Positions 8,331 to 17,462 of a stretch of DNA of 64,000 bases are shown here, one piece after another. The stretch covers positions 1-64,000 of the forward strand of contig NZ_JAKZAM010000023.1 in assembly GCF_022538055.1 (NCBI RefSeq), given 5' to 3'. This DNA is from Cognataquiflexum nitidum (GTDB taxonomy: Bacteria; Bacteroidota; Bacteroidia; Cytophagales; Cyclobacteriaceae). Position 1 is the first letter of the stretch; each line of letters starts with the position of its first letter. The translations under genes were made by a program, and so were the position numbers. The notes under the pieces were generated by a model. It made no database searches and was not told where the DNA came from. It saw only the letters and a program-made list of their open reading frames with translations.

Positions 8331-9524
8331 TTAAAGTTTATTCTTTTTGATATAATCTCTTGCTTCCTTATGGGCGGGGTGTTTTCGTTTGGCATATTTC
8401 TTTACCTGATTGAAATAACTCTTGGCCAAGGGCTTATTTTTTTCCTGATTTGCCATCTTTCCAAGAGCAATCAAGGAATATAAATAGTACCCGCTTTCCT
8501 GACTTTCTGATTCTTCACCATAGGAAAGCGTTTTTAAATAATACTTCTTTGCCTCTTTTTGATCTCCGATCCTGTCATAATATTGGGCTATATAAAATGC
8601 AGCATACCTACCGCTGTTGGATTCATAGCCGGTCCATTTGTCATCGATTCTCTGAAGTATCTGCTCTGAAAGTTCTTTTGCCTCTGTGATTCTTCCTACA
8701 GTATATAAATGCCTTGCATATGACCGATGGAAATAGGGATTATTTGGGAATTTACCATGTAAATAATCCGTAATTGCCAATGCTTTATAGGGTTGTTTTT
8801 CTTCTGATGCATAAAGTCTGAAAAGAAAATATTGGGCTTCGATTCTTGCATAAAATGAATTTTGAGCCACATCTTCCAATTGTTTTAAACCAAGGGCTTT
8901 GTTTCCTTTTGGAAACATGGCGACCACAGGTTTTAACAAAGGATAATTTTCCGGAATCCATACCGAAAAATAATTGAACAAGGCATCTCCTAAAAGCAGT
9001 TCCGGACCCAACTCCTCCTCTCCCCTACTCAGATTCAAATATTTGAGGGCATTTTTCCCTGCAAAAGTTGCTCTTGTCCAGCTTTTTCTCTCGCTATATA
9101 ATCTTCCCTGAAAACCATATGCCCCTGCCAAGAAAAAAGCCGCCTCTTTGTTATTAGGATCATTATCGAAAATTTCCTCTGCTTTGTCAATGACCACGTC
9201 CATCTGCTTGATAAACAGATCATCATACTTATCATTTTCTACATCAGGGGCTATTTTCCACCAGGTACTCAAGCCCAACAAAAAATACGGAAGTGGATGT
9301 TCAGGATATTGGTATTGCATGACTCTAAAACCACGCTCTGCCGTCTCAAAATCAAAATTATACAGGGCATTAACATTCTCTGTGATTCTAAACTGCAGGC
9401 CCTTGTCCAATAACAAATAAGGGGATTGACTCTTACCAACCTGATCTAATGGCTTATTCTGCGCAATAGAAAGGCTCGTAATCAAGATCAAAATCAATAT
9501 GGCTGAAAATCCTCTTTTTCGCAT
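8331..9524 (-). CDS. Exported tetratricopeptide-repeat protein
   Basis: The 397-residue protein has a signal peptide (MRKRGFSAILILILITSLSI, cleaved near AQ) and then helical repeats. TPR-like units are visible across the whole length, for example YNFDFETAERGFRVMQYQYP near residue 55 and the C-terminal AKKYYLKTLSYGEESESQES and AKSYFNQVKKYAKRKHPAHK stretches. Such proteins serve as scaffolds in the periplasm; no catalytic motif is present. It is divergent from the membrane protein gene at 9601, with a shared 76-base promoter region. No specific role can be given. Confidence 0.85.
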   Translation of the reverse strand: MRKRGFSAILILILITSLSIAQNKPLDQVGKSQSPYLLLDKGLQFRITENVNALYNFDFETAERGFRVMQYQYPEHPLPYFLLGLSTWWKIAPDVENDKYDDLFIKQMDVVIDKAEEIFDNDPNNKEAAFFLAGAYGFQGRLYSERKSWTRATFAGKNALKYLNLSRGEEELGPELLLGDALFNYFSVWIPENYPLLKPVVAMFPKGNKALGLKQLEDVAQNSFYARIEAQYFLFRLYASEEKQPYKALAITDYLHGKFPNNPYFHRSYARHLYTVGRITEAKELSEQILQRIDDKWTGYESNSGRYAAFYIAQYYDRIGDQKEAKKYYLKTLSYGEESESQESGYYLYSLIALGKMANQEKNKPLAKSYFNQVKKYAKRKHPAHKEARDYIKKNKL

Positions 9525-9543
9525 TCTTATTCTAAATTTTCCT

Positions 9544-9551
9544 CAAAATTA
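9544..9551 (-). promoter_or_regulatory. Candidate -7 box of the TPR gene
   Basis: On the minus strand TAATTTTG fits TAnnTTTG and lies 19 bases upstream of the start codon. No -33 TTG was found at the expected distance. Confidence 0.4.
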
Positions 9552-9573
9552 TATGCAATTCCAAACAATCATT

Positions 9574-9581
9574 TAGATTTG
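9574..9581 (+). promoter_or_regulatory. Candidate -7 box of the membrane protein gene
   Basis: TAGATTTG matches the Bacteroidota -7 consensus and ends 19 bases before the ATG at 9601, leaving a very short leader. Confidence 0.5.
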
Positions 9582-9600
9582 GCTATAATTATTTCAAATT

Positions 9601-10248
9601 ATGTCTCAGACTTCCAGTCCTATCTCACAACGTATCGAAGCCAATTTAGATTTCGATAAAAGGCTGTTTTTTTTGATTTTAGTCATTTTATACCTATTGG
9701 TAAGGTATGTCACTAACGACCTGATTCTTCAGTCCATTCCAGGTTATGAAAAATTGGAGTCAGAAGGCTCATTTATGATATTCCATATCTTCAATGCACT
9801 GAATTACCTATGGACTCCTTTTGCTTTACTATGGAAATTTACTGCGACTGCTTTTGTAATTTGGTTGGGCGCATTTGCATTTGGCTATAAGGCGCCATTT
9901 GTTCGTCTGTGGCAATTTGTATTAGTCGCTGAATTTATATTTATTTTCCCTGAGTTGATCAAAATGTTGGTCTACATCAAACCTTCAGATTCTGTCACCT
10001 ATGAGGAAATCAAGTGGTATTACCCACTTTCCCTGTTTGCGTTGGTTGATCCCGAAAATATCGCCCCCAAATATCATTATCCATTAAGGGCAATCAACCT
10101 ATTTGAGGTGGTCTATATTGTCTTTTTGGTATTAGGATTTCACACAGTCAGCAGAAGGACAATTTCAGAATCAACCTTCGTGATTCTGTTTAGTTATGTT
10201 TTGATGTTTTTACTATGGCTTCTGTTTTACATTCTTGTGTACAAATAA
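9601..10248 (+). CDS. Multi-spanning membrane protein of unknown function
   Basis: The 215-residue protein has about five hydrophobic helices (roughly residues 22-40, 65-100 as two, 105-125, 165-185 and 192-213) and a hydrophilic N terminus. The pattern of a paired helix region with Phe, Tyr and Trp-rich loops is reminiscent of Yip1-domain proteins, but I cannot assign a family with confidence. It is transcribed divergently from the TPR gene and stands alone before the M3 peptidase gene. Confidence 0.75.
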   Translation: MSQTSSPISQRIEANLDFDKRLFFLILVILYLLVRYVTNDLILQSIPGYEKLESEGSFMIFHIFNALNYLWTPFALLWKFTATAFVIWLGAFAFGYKAPFVRLWQFVLVAEFIFIFPELIKMLVYIKPSDSVTYEEIKWYYPLSLFALVDPENIAPKYHYPLRAINLFEVVYIVFLVLGFHTVSRRTISESTFVILFSYVLMFLLWLLFYILVYK

Positions 10249-10373
10249 AGAAACCATAAAGATGATTAAAAACTGAATTTTGACACTTTTAAAACCATAT
10301 TTCTCCGCTCTTGGTTTCAAACTTGATTACCTTTACAAGCATTTAATTTCGTGTTTTTAAAACTAAAAAAATT

Positions 10374-12401
10374 ATGAATCCATTATTGGACAACTTCTTT
10401 GCGCCATTTGAAACTGCCCCATTTGACTTAATCAAGCCTGAACATTATTTACCTGCCATTCAGGAAGCTATAAAAATAGCAAAAGAGGAAATTCAGGAAA
10501 TAAAGAATACCCCGATTCCGACTTTTGAGAATACAATAGTTGCATTGGACCAATCCGGAGAAAAACTGAATGTCATATCCTCCATTTTTTTCAATCTCAA
10601 CAGTGCCGAGACCAATGATCAGATCCAGGCTTTGGCCAGAGAAATCTCCCCTCTTCTGACTGCACACAGCAATGATATATTATTGGATGAAGCGCTATTT
10701 GCCAATATCCAATTTGTCTATGAACAAAAAGAGAAACTTAACCTGACGGAAGAACAAAAAACCCTTCTGGAAAAGACCTTCAAAAGTTTTGTTCGAAATG
10801 GCGCCAAACTTGACGAGAACCAAAAACATAGACTGAGAGAGATTGATAGGGAGCTTTCCCAATTAGGGTTGAAGTTTGGTGAAAATGTATTGGCCGAAAC
10901 AAACAAATATGAATTGGTCATCAGTGAAGAATCAGACCTAGCAGGGCTGCCGGAGGCAGTCAAAGAAGCTGCCCTGCAAACAGGCGAAGAAAAAGGAAAA
11001 CAGGGTAAATGGGTCTTTACACTTGCCTACCCCAGCTATATCCCATTTATGATGTATTCCGAAAAAAGGGAGTTGAGAAGGGAATTGTTCATTGCCTCTA
11101 GCACAAAATCCTGTAAAGGTGACGAGTTTGACAACCAGCAGCATATCAAAGATATGTTGAGACTCAAAAATGAAAGGGCCAATCTCCTTGGTTATCCAAG
11201 TTACTCGGACTTTGTACTTGAAGAAAGAATGGCTAAAAGTGCCCCAAAAGTGATGGATTTTCTGCATAACTTATTGGAAATGGCCAAACCCAAAGCAAAG
11301 GAAGAAGTCAAAGAGCTTGAATATTTTGCAAAGGAAATCGATGGCTTAGAGGAAATAGAAAAATGGGATTTTGCATTCTATTCCGAAAAACTCAAGAACC
11401 AAAAATACGAGGTCAGCGATGAGTTGCTTCGCCCTTACTTCAAACTTGAAAATGTAATTGAAGGGGTATTTCTTACTGCCGAAAAATTATTTGGTATCCA
11501 TTTCATAGAAAACCAAAACATTCCAAAATACCATCCTGAGGTGACGACGTACGAAGTCATTGACACTGAAGGTAATCATGTGGCAGTCTTCTACGCTGAT
11601 TTTTTTCCAAGGGCAGGAAAAAGAAACGGTGCCTGGATGACTAGTTTCAGGGGACAAAAAACCACGAAGGGAAAAGAATTCAGACCACATGTTTCGATAG
11701 TCTGCAATTTTACCAAGCCTACCAAAACCAAGCCTTCTCTTTTAACATTTAATGAAGTGACCACCCTTTTCCATGAATTTGGACATGCCTTACACGGCAT
11801 GCTGGCAAAGGGCAATTATGAATCGCTGACTGGCACGAGTGTTTATTGGGACTTTGTAGAACTTCCCTCCCAGATTTTTGAAAATTGGAGTTATGAGAAA
11901 GAATGTTTGGATCTTTTTGCAAAGCATTATGAAACAGAGGAAATTATCCCCTCTGAGTTGATTCAAAAAATTAAAAACGCTGCCAATTTCCAACAAGGTT
12001 ATCAGACTGTGAGGCAAATCAGTTTTGGCCTCCTTGACATGGCTTACCATGGAACTGACCCTGCTTCGATTACTGATATATTTGCTTTTGAAAGGGAAAT
12101 CCTAAAACCTACTTCTCTACTTCCCGATGTGGAAGGCACCTTGATGAGTACTTCCTTTTCCCATATTTTCCAAGGTGGCTATGCGGCAGGATATTACAGT
12201 TATAAGTGGGCAGAGGTTTTAGATGCTGATGCCTTTGAAATGTTTCTCGAAAAGGGGATTTTCGATCCAGAAACTGCCAACTCATTTAAGGAGAATATCT
12301 TGTCAGCAGGTGGAAAGGAACATCCTACCATTCTTTACAAAAGGTTTAGAGGAAGAGATCCAAAACCTGATGCTTTGCTTAAAAGGGCGGGTTTGGTTTA
12401 A
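10374..12401 (+). CDS. M3 family oligopeptidase (peptidyl-dipeptidase Dcp/oligopeptidase A type)
   Basis: This 675-residue zinc peptidase has no signal peptide, so it is expected in the cytoplasm, where it degrades short peptides. The zinc motif HEFGHALHG lies at about residues 467-475, with the third ligand Glu about 25 residues later in the SVYWDFVELPSQIFENW segment. The C-terminal SHIFQGGYAAGYYSYKWAE segment is the conserved substrate-binding tyrosine loop of M3A enzymes. Length and motif order match the Dcp/OpdA family (about 680 residues). A strong bidirectional terminator follows directly. Confidence 0.95.
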   Translation: MNPLLDNFFAPFETAPFDLIKPEHYLPAIQEAIKIAKEEIQEIKNTPIPTFENTIVALDQSGEKLNVISSIFFNLNSAETNDQIQALAREISPLLTAHSNDILLDEALFANIQFVYEQKEKLNLTEEQKTLLEKTFKSFVRNGAKLDENQKHRLREIDRELSQLGLKFGENVLAETNKYELVISEESDLAGLPEAVKEAALQTGEEKGKQGKWVFTLAYPSYIPFMMYSEKRELRRELFIASSTKSCKGDEFDNQQHIKDMLRLKNERANLLGYPSYSDFVLEERMAKSAPKVMDFLHNLLEMAKPKAKEEVKELEYFAKEIDGLEEIEKWDFAFYSEKLKNQKYEVSDELLRPYFKLENVIEGVFLTAEKLFGIHFIENQNIPKYHPEVTTYEVIDTEGNHVAVFYADFFPRAGKRNGAWMTSFRGQKTTKGKEFRPHVSIVCNFTKPTKTKPSLLTFNEVTTLFHEFGHALHGMLAKGNYESLTGTSVYWDFVELPSQIFENWSYEKECLDLFAKHYETEEIIPSELIQKIKNAANFQQGYQTVRQISFGLLDMAYHGTDPASITDIFAFEREILKPTSLLPDVEGTLMSTSFSHIFQGGYAAGYYSYKWAEVLDADAFEMFLEKGIFDPETANSFKENILSAGGKEHPTILYKRFRGRDPKPDALLKRAGLV

Positions 12402-12405
12402 AAAT

Positions 12406-12450
12406 AAAACCGGCCTTCAAAATGGATTGAAGGCCGGTTTTAATTTTTTA
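12406..12450. terminator. Bidirectional terminator between M3 and M20 genes
   Basis: A 15-bp perfect stem, AAAACCGGCCTTCAA (12406-12420) and TTGAAGGCCGGTTTT (12427-12441), has a 6-base loop. On the plus strand TTTTAATTTTTT follows, and on the minus strand TTTTATTTTT. It lies between convergent genes and can serve both. Confidence 0.93.
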
Positions 12451-12515
12451 TGTAACCCTTCAGGTTATTCAGTTCTAAAAAATCTTTCTTTCAAATAACC
12501 TAAGGATTTTCAAAT

Positions 12516-13952
12516 TTACTTGGTAACATTAAAATCAAGAGGTACCACTTTATCGCCAACTAGCGCTTCGTATTTCACCCCTCCTAATCTTTCGTCAAAC
12601 TCCTTCTTTGCTTCTTGGATGATCAGCGGATTAAGGATCAAGTCCTTTCCTGTCAAAGCCATGGTTTTTGCTGCAAGCATCATTCCCTTAAATCCGATGC
12701 TCATTCCGTCGGCAGCAACTGCCTGCCAAGTATGTGCGGCAGTTCCCGGCACCCAAGTTGCCGTTCCCAAACCCACCGTCGGCACTACATAACTTACATC
12801 ACCGACATCAGTGGATGCCGGAAAGAAATTCAGGGCATAAGGCTGGATTTTTTTTGCGACATCCAAAGAAGGTACTTTGGGGGAATTAAAGGTTTTTTGG
12901 ATTTCTGTGGCCCATTTGATCTCTTCCTCGTCATACTCCACTCCTCCAAGGGAGCTCAGGTTTTTATGCATTTGCTTTGCCAAAGTTTCATTTGGCAGTA
13001 AGCCATATAATCCTGAAGCCAACTCTATTTCTACCCTTGTACCTGTCCCCATGGCAGCACCTTCGGCAGCTTTTCCGATTCGGGCCCACATGTCTTTCAA
13101 TTCTGTAATATCAGGATGGCGGATCATGTACCTCACTTCCGCAAAATCCGGAACTACATTTGGTGCTAATCCCCCACTAGAAATAATGTAATGGATTCTA
13201 CTTTCTTGATCCACATGCTCACGCATCATGTTTACCATCATGTTCATTGCTTCTACGGCATCGAGGGCAGACCTTCCTCTTTGAGGAGAAGCAGCGGCGT
13301 GGGCTGTCTCACCATAAAACCTGAATCTGCCACCGATTACCGCATTACAGGTAGAAGCATTGGCAGCATTTCGGTCTGAGGGGTGCCAGTTGATGACTGC
13401 ATCTACCCCATTGAAAATACCATCCCTAGCCATATAAACTTTCCCGCCACCGGTTTCCTCGGCCGGTGTTCCAAAAATCTTTATCGTTGCTTTAATATTG
13501 TTGGCATCAATCCATTCTTTTAAAGCTACGCCTGAAGCGACTACCGCAGTGCCAAATAGATTGTGTCCGCATCCATGTCCATTTCCGCCTTCAACGATCA
13601 CCGATCTGTAAGGAACAGCGTCTTGGGATAAACCTGGTAGGGCATCATATTCCGCAAGAAAACCGATGACTGGACCTCCTTTATCGTATGTGGCCACAAA
13701 GGCTGTAGGCATACCAGCTACACCCACTTCCACATTAAATCCGGAGGCCTTCAACTCATCGATCAAAACCTTAGAGCTGACAAATTCAAGAAAACCCAAT
13801 TCAGGATTCTCCCATATTTCCCGTGCAGCTTTTGAAAACCTTTCGGTATTTGCATCCAACTGCTTGACAATAAAAGCTTCATGAGAGGGCTCTTGAGCCA
13901 TGGAATGCAACCAAATAAGCATTCCCAGTAAACCAAGTAATATTTTCTTCAT
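12516..13952 (-). CDS. M20 family amidohydrolase (AbgB-like), exported
   Basis: The 478-residue protein starts with a signal peptide (MKKILLGLLGMLIWLHSMAQ), so it acts outside the cytoplasm. An ATG two codons upstream (13958) is equally possible. Metal and catalytic motifs of the M20D amidohydrolases are visible: GHGCGHNLFG near residue 130, PAEETGGGK near 165 and NWHPSD near 190. The length and motifs most resemble subunit B of p-aminobenzoyl-glutamate hydrolase, which cleaves an amide bond. The true substrate is unknown. Confidence 0.9.
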   Translation of the reverse strand: MKKILLGLLGMLIWLHSMAQEPSHEAFIVKQLDANTERFSKAAREIWENPELGFLEFVSSKVLIDELKASGFNVEVGVAGMPTAFVATYDKGGPVIGFLAEYDALPGLSQDAVPYRSVIVEGGNGHGCGHNLFGTAVVASGVALKEWIDANNIKATIKIFGTPAEETGGGKVYMARDGIFNGVDAVINWHPSDRNAANASTCNAVIGGRFRFYGETAHAAASPQRGRSALDAVEAMNMMVNMMREHVDQESRIHYIISSGGLAPNVVPDFAEVRYMIRHPDITELKDMWARIGKAAEGAAMGTGTRVEIELASGLYGLLPNETLAKQMHKNLSSLGGVEYDEEEIKWATEIQKTFNSPKVPSLDVAKKIQPYALNFFPASTDVGDVSYVVPTVGLGTATWVPGTAAHTWQAVAADGMSIGFKGMMLAAKTMALTGKDLILNPLIIQEAKKEFDERLGGVKYEALVGDKVVPLDFNVTK

Positions 13953-14050
13953 AGTCATTATGTTTAAATAAAATTTGTTACAAGTAAGTATTTTTAAAAA
14001 TAAGTGTTGGGGAATTAAAACGAAACAGAAAACTCCAAAATATGAAAAAT

Positions 14051-14079
14051 AAAAAAAAAGGATACATTTTTATGTATCC
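14051..14079 (-). terminator. Terminator downstream of the 28-codon ORF
   Basis: An 8-bp stem GGATACAT/ATGTATCC (14060-14067 and 14072-14079) with a TTTT loop is followed on the minus strand by nine T. It lies 75 bases after the stop of the short ORF and 98 bases upstream of the M20 start, so it ends a transcript that begins upstream. On the plus strand only five T follow. Confidence 0.85.
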
Positions 14080-14153
14080 CTTTTTAAACTCCTTAATCCA
14101 TTTGAAAAGCATTCGCTGTATGAGTAGGTACAGCTTAAAACCTTAATATCTCG

Positions 14154-14240
14154 TCAGATTATGATTAGAACTCCAACAAGAATTAACCATACTACGGAAG
14201 TAACTGCTAACAGTACCCGAAATTGTTTGTCCTCGTTCAT
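14154..14240 (-). CDS. Short hydrophobic protein, one membrane helix (28 residues)
   Basis: ATG at 14240 opens 28 codons starting MNEDKQFRVLL and then a continuous hydrophobic stretch (AVTSVVWLILVGVLIII) to the stop at 14154. The polar N terminus followed by one helix is the typical shape of small membrane proteins that associate with larger complexes. A strong terminator lies 75 bases downstream and nothing else would need it, which argues for a transcribed unit. No similarity is claimed. It could also be a chance ORF in a longer leader or non-coding RNA. Confidence 0.5.
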   Translation of the reverse strand: MNEDKQFRVLLAVTSVVWLILVGVLIII

Positions 14241-14326
14241 AGCTTTTTTTTTGTTGAATATACTAAGATAATTGTATTCTTGAAAAAAGAGATAAAATAT
14301 TTTATTTTTTTTTACGTTTTAGAATA

Positions 14327-15322
14327 TTATTGCCTGATTAACTCATGATAATGTTTTTGATTTTTGGACATATTCAGTGAAGTCCATTCGATTTTAGTGT
14401 CTTTAGGAAACTTTCTTACCTGGCAATCTTTCTGCTGACAATAATGGCAACATTTCTCCGGAATACAAGGATCCGCATGAACAAAAACCTCCATCACCCC
14501 GGGCCATCCGTCTTCTAGCGCCTGTTCCAGTTCCTCTACTTCGTTATGTACTTGCTTCAGGTCAAAATAATAAGGTAAAGTCAGATGCAAATCAATATGC
14601 CTGTCTCCACCATACTGCTGCACCCTCATATTGTGAATATCTATCCAGCTAGATTTACGTTTTTGGTTGATCGTTTTTACGGTTGAATCAATCGCTGTGG
14701 GATCTAACTCATCCATAAGTCCAGCTACGGATTTTCTCACCAATCCATATCCTGAATAAAGGATATAAAGGGAAAAAACCACCGCAATGATAGAATCGAG
14801 AAATTGGTATCCGGTAACTAAAATAATTAACACGCCCAATATCAATAGAAAACTGGTCAAAGTATCGGTCATTAGATGTCTGCCGCTTGCTTCTAAGGTA
14901 ATACTGTTAAGGCTTTTTCCTCTTTTTTGAAGAATCAGTCCCAGAATTCCATTTATCGTGCCCGAAATCGTAATCAGCAAAATCCCTTCAAACAAATTAT
15001 CTAAAACAGATGGAAAGAAAAAGCTATAAATCGACTGGTAAATAATAAAAAAACCCGCTAGTATAATTAAAGTACCTTCAACACCTGCACTGAAAAATTC
15101 AATCTTTCCATGTCCATAAGGATGATTTTCATCTCTTGGTTTTGAACTCAGGTAGATACTGTAAGTCGCAAAGCCTGCTGCCACGACATTAACAATGCTT
15201 TCCAAGGCATCTGTGAGGATCGCGGTAGAATTGGTAATGTAAAATGAATAGAATTTTATTATTAACAGGACAAAACTGACAATAAATGAAACCCTGATCC
15301 AAATGGTCTTTTCTCTTTCCAC
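14327..15322 (-). CDS. Cation diffusion facilitator (CDF) metal exporter with Cys-rich tail
   Basis: The 331-residue protein has about six transmembrane helices (to residue 205) and a cytoplasmic C-terminal domain (about 205-290), as in ZitB/FieF-type proteins that export zinc, iron or related divalent ions in exchange for protons. TDALESIVN in helix 2 and HPYGHGK between helices 2 and 3 are family features. After the usual dimerisation domain the protein ends with CIPEKCCHYCQQKDC (about residues 287-301), five closely spaced cysteines plus a histidine, which is not typical and could bind or sense metal. It diverges from the AI-2E-type gene at 15461. Confidence 0.93.
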   Translation of the reverse strand: MEREKTIWIRVSFIVSFVLLIIKFYSFYITNSTAILTDALESIVNVVAAGFATYSIYLSSKPRDENHPYGHGKIEFFSAGVEGTLIILAGFFIIYQSIYSFFFPSVLDNLFEGILLITISGTINGILGLILQKRGKSLNSITLEASGRHLMTDTLTSFLLILGVLIILVTGYQFLDSIIAVVFSLYILYSGYGLVRKSVAGLMDELDPTAIDSTVKTINQKRKSSWIDIHNMRVQQYGGDRHIDLHLTLPYYFDLKQVHNEVEELEQALEDGWPGVMEVFVHADPCIPEKCCHYCQQKDCQVRKFPKDTKIEWTSLNMSKNQKHYHELIRQ

Positions 15323-15460
15323 TTCAATTTTTTTGAACTGATAAAAATAGAATTAAATTTAATGAGTTTTCAAATTCATTCATCAATAGATTTCTTACAA
15401 CAATCAGAATCTCTTGAAAAGGACATTTCTATTCTGTTTAAACTTCTTTTCTACTTAAAT

Positions 15461-16540
15461 ATGAACCAAGGCAACTTCAATTTACCTCCCTATCTCAAAG
15501 CACTTGCTGTACTTTTATTGATTATTGTAATCGTTTTTATCCTGATCATAGGAAGAAGTCTATTGGTTCCCTTATTTTTGGCAGGATTGGTCTCAATCCT
15601 TCTAACCCCAATGTCCGATTATATTGAGTCCAAAAAAATTTCCAGAGTTTGGAGTACCGTGATTTCTTTGGTTTCAGGCCTGGTTTTTATATTTGGACTG
15701 ATGTCCTTTATTGTTTTTCAAATTGCTTCATTCGGAAGAGACCTTGGGAATGTAAAAGAAAAGCTCAATGTGTATCTGGTTCAGATTGATGGCTTTATTT
15801 CGGATAAGTTCCAGATAGAAACCGGTATAGGAAATGGCATTGACAAGCATTTTTTACTTGATTGGGTCCAAACTCACAGTTCAAGTCTAGCTGAATTTGT
15901 TTTTGGTACGATAGGTTCACTTTCCATGGTCTTATTGCTTCCTGTGTTTATATTCTTTTTCCTACTTTACCGAGACCATCTCACTTTATTCTTGGCGGGT
16001 CTGTTTCCCCGACACGACAAAGAAAAAGTAAAAATGGAAATTTTGGTTTTAAGAAAAGTAGTTCAAAGTTATATTGTGGGTGTTCTTAAAGTAATGGTCA
16101 TATTGGCAATTTTAAATACCGCTGTGTTGTTTGGATTAGGAATCAAACATGCTATATTTTTTGGTGTATTTGCTGCCGTCTTAAATATTGTACCTTATTT
16201 AGGCCCTTTAGTCGCCTTGGTGCTACCGGTGGTTTTTGCTTTTCTCACCAAAGACGGTCTCTTTTACCCTATTGGAATTATAGTTTCTTTCCAATTGATC
16301 CAAATGATCGAAGCTAATTTTTTGACTCCCAAAATCGTGGGAAGCAATGTTAATTTAAATGCTTTTGCAACATTTCTAGGATTATTGGTAGGTGCATCCA
16401 TTTGGGGAGTAGTCGGGATGATACTTATAATTCCAGCTTTGGCTGTTTTAAGAAAAATATTTGAACTTACTGATGCAACAAAACCTTATGCTTTATTATT
16501 AGGAGAAGAAAAAAATGACATTGATTACTTTAAAGAATAA
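15461..16540 (+). CDS. AI-2E family transporter (PerM/TqsA-type), copy 1
   Basis: This 359-residue membrane protein has seven to eight helices and the family layout: two N-terminal helices, a long soluble loop at about 75-130, then a helical bundle with FFGVFAAVLNIVPYLGPLVA and IEANFLTPKIVG, both strongly conserved. The family exports diverse small solutes and ions; quorum-signal transport is shown for few members, so the name should not be taken as function. A further ATG 99 bases upstream would add a poorly conserved extension. It overlaps the following TPR lipoprotein gene by 26 bases, which suggests coupled expression. Confidence 0.9.
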   Translation: MNQGNFNLPPYLKALAVLLLIIVIVFILIIGRSLLVPLFLAGLVSILLTPMSDYIESKKISRVWSTVISLVSGLVFIFGLMSFIVFQIASFGRDLGNVKEKLNVYLVQIDGFISDKFQIETGIGNGIDKHFLLDWVQTHSSSLAEFVFGTIGSLSMVLLLPVFIFFFLLYRDHLTLFLAGLFPRHDKEKVKMEILVLRKVVQSYIVGVLKVMVILAILNTAVLFGLGIKHAIFFGVFAAVLNIVPYLGPLVALVLPVVFAFLTKDGLFYPIGIIVSFQLIQMIEANFLTPKIVGSNVNLNAFATFLGLLVGASIWGVVGMILIIPALAVLRKIFELTDATKPYALLLGEEKNDIDYFKE

Positions 16541-17462
16541 CATCAAAATTTCAACAATACTCCTTTTGGGGGTAATTCTGTTTTTTTCATGTGACAATAC
16601 AGAAACCAAGAAAGGACGTTTTTTATTGAAAGGAAATGAAAAACTAAAAGAAAACGACCCTCAGTCTGCCATTGACTTCTACACAGAGGCACTATTGGTT
16701 GATCCAGATTACAAAGACGCTCTATATAACAGAGGTTTGGTTTTCCAACAACTCAACAGACTTGATGAGGCAATCTCTGATTATTCAAGTATTCTTGAAA
16801 AAAACCCGTCTGACTCATTGGCACTTTTCCAGCGTGGTGTAAGTCTGATGGACAATGGTGAATATTATAAAGCTTTAGAAGACAGCAAAAATTTACTCTC
16901 CTTGCTTCCCCAAAGTTGGAAGGGACATTTTTTGACAGGGTTGATTCTTGAAAAAATGAAAAATTATAGAGAGGCATTATCGGAGTTTGATCGTTCCTTG
17001 GCACTTCAACCTGACAATCCTGAAGTCTTAATCAATAAAGCGACACTGCATTATTATTTAAAGGAATTTGATACTTCAAAAAGTGTTTTGGACCTTGCTC
17101 AAAAACTAAATCCTGAAGAACCAAACATATACAACCTCAGATCTATGCTCTCTTTTGAATCTAAAGATTATTCTCAAGCACTGGAATGGATCGAAAAATC
17201 CATAGCATTAAACTCAAAAGAGGCTTTTTTCTATAATAACCGTGGCCTTTATCTTATTTATTTGGGTGAATATGAAAAAGGACTTGGAGACATCAACTTC
17301 AGTTTGAAGCAAAATCCAAAAAATCTTTATGCAATCAGAAACAAAGGGATTTATTATTTTTACCAAGACCAAAAAGATTTGGCATTGACTTACTTTGAAG
17401 AGGTTTTTAAAAAAGATCCTGAAATGGACTTAGTCAAAGAATATATTGGTAAATGTAATTAG
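16515..17462 (+). CDS. TPR-repeat lipoprotein
   Basis: The 315-residue protein starts with a signal peptide ending in the lipobox LFFSC (Cys at about residue 26), so it should be lipid-anchored in the envelope. Most of the rest is tetratricopeptide repeats of about 34 residues, for example residues 40-70 (PQSAIDFYTEALLVDPDYKD) and further copies to the end. It probably binds partner proteins. It begins inside the end of the AI-2E-type gene. Its stop TAG shares the bases TTAG (17459-17462) with the stop of the convergent kinase gene. Confidence 0.88.
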   Translation: MTLITLKNNIKISTILLLGVILFFSCDNTETKKGRFLLKGNEKLKENDPQSAIDFYTEALLVDPDYKDALYNRGLVFQQLNRLDEAISDYSSILEKNPSDSLALFQRGVSLMDNGEYYKALEDSKNLLSLLPQSWKGHFLTGLILEKMKNYREALSEFDRSLALQPDNPEVLINKATLHYYLKEFDTSKSVLDLAQKLNPEEPNIYNLRSMLSFESKDYSQALEWIEKSIALNSKEAFFYNNRGLYLIYLGEYEKGLGDINFSLKQNPKNLYAIRNKGIYYFYQDQKDLALTYFEEVFKKDPEMDLVKEYIGKCN

